Below, one piece after another: positions 61,209 through 64,000 of a stretch of 64,000 nt of DNA. Positions within the stretch are counted from its first letter, which is position 1; the number at the start of each line of letters is the position of its first letter. The DNA is from Lachnospiraceae bacterium NK4A144 (GTDB lineage Bacteria; Bacillota; Clostridia; Lachnospirales; Lachnospiraceae): assembly GCA_000424365.1 (NCBI GenBank), contig AUJT01000001.1, positions 1 through 64,000 of the forward strand, in the 5' to 3' direction. The notes under the pieces were generated by a model. That model was not told where the DNA came from, searched no databases, and saw only the letters and a program-made list of their open reading frames with translations. Both the position numbers and the translations under genes were made by a program.

Positions 61209-62398
61209 AAAGGGTTTACATTGCCACCCTGTTAACTTGCCTTGTATTACTGGCAGCTTTCATTGGCTTTTTTCATATTTTTAATTTTACCGGAGGAAAG
61301 GACAGTCTTAAGGTCGGCTTTATCTACGACAACGATGAGAGTACTCTATACACCTACAATTTTTCACTTGCAAGAGACGCTCTTGAAAAGAAATATGGCG
61401 AAAAAGTCCAGATCTTAACCTGCAGCAATGTCCTTGATGATGAAATGGAGGAACCCCTTCGGGATCTTGCAGATCAGGGCTGCGACATCATTTTTTTCAA
61501 CGGCTACAGTGAGCTTGTAATGAAGCTGGCTCCGGAATACCCTAATACTCAGTTCTGCCAGACTTCATACATGGATATGAGCGGACAAAAAGTCCCCGCC
61601 AATTACCATACTTTTAAGGGAGAAGCCTATCAGGGACGATACGTAAGCGGCATTGCTGCCGGCATGAAGATCGACCAGATGATAAAAGACGGGATCATCA
61701 CAAAGGATCAGGCTCTTGTAGGATTTGTTGCCGCCTTTCCAACATCAGAAGTCATTTCAGGCTATACGGCTTTCATCCTGGGAGTACGGTCAGTTGTGCC
61801 TGAAGCTGTGATGAAGGTATCATACACTCATACCTGGAGCAGTTATGCTGAGGAAAAAAGCGCAGCACAACGTCTTATAAATAACGGCTGCGTGATCATT
61901 TCCCAGCATACAGACACTATTGGTCCTGCCATTGCCTGTGAAGAAAACGCGGGAGACGGAATGGTCTTCTTCGTCGGATACAATCAGAGCATGTCAGAAG
62001 TAGCCCCTGTATCCTCTCTCGTCACCTCAAGAATTTGCTGGGAACCCTACGTACTGGAAGCTGCAGATGCAGTTATGTCCAATAGAAAGATCGAATCTGT
62101 TGTTTCAGGACACATACATGGTACAGATGTATCTGCCGGATTTGAAAAGGGCTGGGTAGAAATGATCGACCTGAACCACCAGGTTGCAGCTCAGGGAACT
62201 GAGAAAGCCATGAATAGTGCTATTGAAAAGTTCAAACGTAAGAAAGTAGATTTCGTATTCAAGGGAGATTACATCGGAATCGATCCGGATGATCCATCAA
62301 AAACCATCGATCTAAGAAAGGGTTACATAGAAAACGAGAACACTTCGTATCCTACGTTTAATTACATTCTTTCAGACATCATCACGATAACGAATTGA
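61205..62398 (+). CDS. BMP family (nucleoside-type) binding protein
   Basis: 397 residues with one N-terminal membrane anchor (about 7-27) and no lipobox, then a BMP/Med-like periplasmic binding domain: LKVGFIYDNDEST, GCDIIFFNGYSELVMKLAPEYP, GEAYQGRYVSGIAAGMKIDQM, IGPAIACEENAGDGMVFFVGYNQ. BMP proteins bind purine nucleosides. Overlap with the HD-GYP receptor gene (ATGA) indicates joint function, probably as ligand-binding partner rather than transporter, as no ATPase or permease gene is near. Confidence 0.85.
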   Translation: MKRVYIATLLTCLVLLAAFIGFFHIFNFTGGKDSLKVGFIYDNDESTLYTYNFSLARDALEKKYGEKVQILTCSNVLDDEMEEPLRDLADQGCDIIFFNGYSELVMKLAPEYPNTQFCQTSYMDMSGQKVPANYHTFKGEAYQGRYVSGIAAGMKIDQMIKDGIITKDQALVGFVAAFPTSEVISGYTAFILGVRSVVPEAVMKVSYTHTWSSYAEEKSAAQRLINNGCVIISQHTDTIGPAIACEENAGDGMVFFVGYNQSMSEVAPVSSLVTSRICWEPYVLEAADAVMSNRKIESVVSGHIHGTDVSAGFEKGWVEMIDLNHQVAAQGTEKAMNSAIEKFKRKKVDFVFKGDYIGIDPDDPSKTIDLRKGYIENENTSYPTFNYILSDIITITN

Positions 62399-62416
62399 TC
62401 CTTTTGTATAGTGTTT

Positions 62417-62453
62417 AAATGGCAGCCGCAATAATCATTTGCGGCTGCCATTT
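62417..62453 (+). terminator. Terminator after BMP gene
   Basis: A perfect 15-bp stem (62417-62431 with 62439-62453) and 7-base loop; the 3' arm ends in TTT. Confidence 0.82.
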
Positions 62454-62613
62454 GTTGTGACAGTTTTTTTACTTATACAAATGAAGGTTTATTAGGAGAA
62501 AAACACTATATGGAACAATATCATAACATAGTACTGTGCCGGTGTTGCATAAACATAACATTGACTGTTGACCTCAATTTGCTTTGTGATAAAATGTAAT
62601 CAGGAAGGAAGTG

Positions 62614-62952
62614 ATGGATATGACTACATTACTGGGTGATCGTATAAAGGTTTTGAGAACATCAAGGAATTACACGCAGGAACAGGTTGCAGAACGTCTC
62701 GGAATTAGCAGACAAAAATATGCACGTATTGAAAACGGTACTAATAGCATTACACTGGATATCCTTGCGAAGATTGCAGAATTATTGGATGTGACGGTCG
62801 GTGATATTACAAGGGTTCTTGATGAAGAACCTGTAATAGAGTATCGTTCGGGAACTGACGGGAATTCTTCCGAAAAGATTTTTGATATGCTGGATCTTTT
62901 CTATGCAAATAAGCACATGTATACGAAATTACAGCATAAAGAAATGGAATAA
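62614..62952 (+). CDS. XRE family HTH regulator (antitoxin-like)
   Basis: 112 residues with a clean XRE HTH (LGDRIKVLRTSRNYTQEQVAER, ISRQKYARIENGTNSITLDIL) and a short acidic tail. GTG 62611 and ATG 62620 are alternative starts. It lies 10 bases before an ImmA/IrrE protease gene; such pairs usually work as repressor and protease that cleaves it. Confidence 0.88.
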   Translation: MDMTTLLGDRIKVLRTSRNYTQEQVAERLGISRQKYARIENGTNSITLDILAKIAELLDVTVGDITRVLDEEPVIEYRSGTDGNSSEKIFDMLDLFYANKHMYTKLQHKEME

Positions 62953-62962
62953 GGAGCATTAT

Positions 62963-63781
62963 ATGCATAGCAGAAGGAAAAGGGAAATCCGGATACAAGC
63001 TGATTCCTTCAGAGAAAAATGTAAGATCAGTCGATATGGGATCATAGATCTTTTTAAGGAATGTGATCGCCTGGGGTATAAACTACTTAGATATCCGCTG
63101 GGAGAGGATGCGGATCTGGGCTTTGCTTTGTTAAAAGATGATGATGTTATCATCTTCATAAATACGAGTATTAGACTTTCAAGAGAGATTTTTACTCTGG
63201 CCCATGAAATAGGACACGTTATTCTTCACATAAATAGTGAGAAATCTTTTATTGATAATAATTCAACGATTGCCGGAATTAACGTCGATGAAAAAGAGCA
63301 GGAAGCAAATTATTTTGCAGCTTGTTTGTTGATGCCGTCAGAAGTGGTTGAGCGTTTTATTGATCTTGAACTTCCGGATTTTGAGGAGAATGGATTGTCT
63401 GGCATGGATATAGCCAGGATGATGTCTGAGTTTAATGTCAGCTATGATGTGGCATTAAATCGGCTTGAGTCTTTGGGGATAATTGATATAAATCAAAAAA
63501 CACGTCTTCAAACCGAGCGGACTGAAAAAAGGGTCGGAAATCTTCTTAGAAGTATTGGAGGAAATGCGCGATTAAATGTTTCTGGGAATGAAATAGTTAT
63601 CCCTTATGAGTATATAGATTATGTTATATATAATTACAATCATAATGCGGTTCCAAAAGAAACGCTGGAAAAAGTGTTGGATTATTATCAGCTCACTATA
63701 GAAGATATAAGCGACAGACTTGTTGATTTTCCCTCGGAAGATGATGATCTGGATGATCTGATTGGAGGACTGGAAGATTGA
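62963..63781 (+). CDS. ImmA/IrrE family metallopeptidase
   Basis: 272 residues from ATG 62963 (AAGGAG). IFTLAHEIGHVILH is the zinc site (HExxH), followed by EQEANYFAACLLMP with the third ligand Glu, and a helical C-terminal region with an acidic end (DDDLDDLIGG). It probably cleaves the XRE protein upstream. The next gene starts within its stop codon, so a three-gene unit is likely. Confidence 0.92.
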   Translation: MHSRRKREIRIQADSFREKCKISRYGIIDLFKECDRLGYKLLRYPLGEDADLGFALLKDDDVIIFINTSIRLSREIFTLAHEIGHVILHINSEKSFIDNNSTIAGINVDEKEQEANYFAACLLMPSEVVERFIDLELPDFEENGLSGMDIARMMSEFNVSYDVALNRLESLGIIDINQKTRLQTERTEKRVGNLLRSIGGNARLNVSGNEIVIPYEYIDYVIYNYNHNAVPKETLEKVLDYYQLTIEDISDRLVDFPSEDDDLDDLIGGLED

Positions 63782-64000
63782 GAGCCTCTTTGGATACAAA
63801 TGTTATCATACATCTATATAAAGCGGGGCTTCAACGTGTATTGTTCGATGTTTTTGACGAGGGCGTTTTTATATATGAGCAAATCCGGAATATAGAGCTT
63901 GAAAACCATGGGAGAAATGTACTTGAAATAGTTGATGCAGATATTGCTTCAGGAAAAATTGAGATATACACTGATCAAAAGTTAAAAGATTTGGCAGTTT
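63778..64000 (+). CDS. PIN domain-like protein, partial at window end
   Basis: The open frame from TTG 63778 (GGAGG upstream) begins LRASLDTNVIIHLYKAG, with the first acidic residue of PIN nucleases in LDTN, followed by EQIRNIELENHGR. It continues past the window end. Its start overlaps the ImmA/IrrE stop (TTGA), so it is translationally coupled. Likely an RNase toxin regulated by the XRE/ImmA pair, or a third partner; incomplete. Confidence 0.7.
   Translation, partial: MRASLDTNVIIHLYKAGLQRVLFDVFDEGVFIYEQIRNIELENHGRNVLEIVDADIASGKIEIYTDQKLKDLAV

Noticed and set aside
1-64000. CRISPR array, tRNA or rRNA genes
   Set aside because: No regularly spaced repeats and no cloverleaf or rRNA sequence were seen on reading both strands.

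Overview
The window is chromosomal DNA from a low-to-moderate GC, anaerobic Firmicute. The features point to a motile gut or rumen Lachnospiraceae of the Butyrivibrio, Pseudobutyrivibrio or Roseburia type. These features are strong AGGAGG ribosome sites, many small redox and flavin enzymes, a GH36 galactosidase with an MsmEFG-type sugar importer, FliD-like and DUF6033 proteins, sigma-28-like promoters, and radical SAM cargo modules. No rRNA, tRNA or CRISPR array was seen. The genus is inferred from protein style only.

Layout. 0-12.9 kb: an accessory redox region. It holds a macrodomain gene with an in-frame TAG, a rhodanese lipoprotein, an Fe-S aldo/keto reductase, PhzF, a LysR-divergent operon, an Rrf2/SnoaL-like pair sharing an operator, and a zinc macrodomain plus class M sirtuin (reversible ADP-ribosylation). 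13-19.4 kb: a mosaic of transferred pieces. It holds a HsdS fragment, a MarR plus radical SAM mobile pair A/B module behind a 41-bp palindrome, an LRR protein, and a serine recombinase tail joined to a second macrodomain fragment. 19.7-26.7 kb: a LytTR/GHKL two-component system followed by FliD-like, acidic coiled-coil, DUF3879-like and DUF6033-like genes. Three LytTR-type operators with exact 21-bp phasing sit in this locus. 26.8-38.6 kb: MqsR/MqsA-Panacea toxin-antitoxin, a stand-alone adenylation-domain operon, DUF5131, a TetR-controlled aldo/keto reductase with quinone-stress genes, a structured leader before a guanidinium exporter (SugE/Gdx), and ISL3 and DJ-1 relics. 38.8-51.3 kb: PrsW-like protease, MATE pump, lipoprotein, a second DUF6033/coiled-coil locus behind a sigma-28-like promoter, LysR, chemoreceptor and AraC. 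51.5-57.1 kb: alpha-galactosidase and its ABC importer. 57.5-62.4 kb: a 1220-residue ECF-like membrane / beta-propeller / HD-GYP receptor overlapping a BMP-type nucleoside-binding protein gene. 62.6-64 kb: XRE / ImmA-IrrE / PIN module running off the end.

Two families of small non-autonomous elements were found by direct reading. Four copies of a 146-147 bp element each carry a perfect 8-bp target duplication, and their hairpins show compensatory base changes. A single 190-bp element inserted in a lipoprotein gene replaced its C-terminus. The main candidates for an undescribed system are the LytTR/FliD-like/DUF6033 locus and the BMP + ECF-like + propeller + HD-GYP signalling pair. All family assignments were made by eye from motifs; no database search was run.
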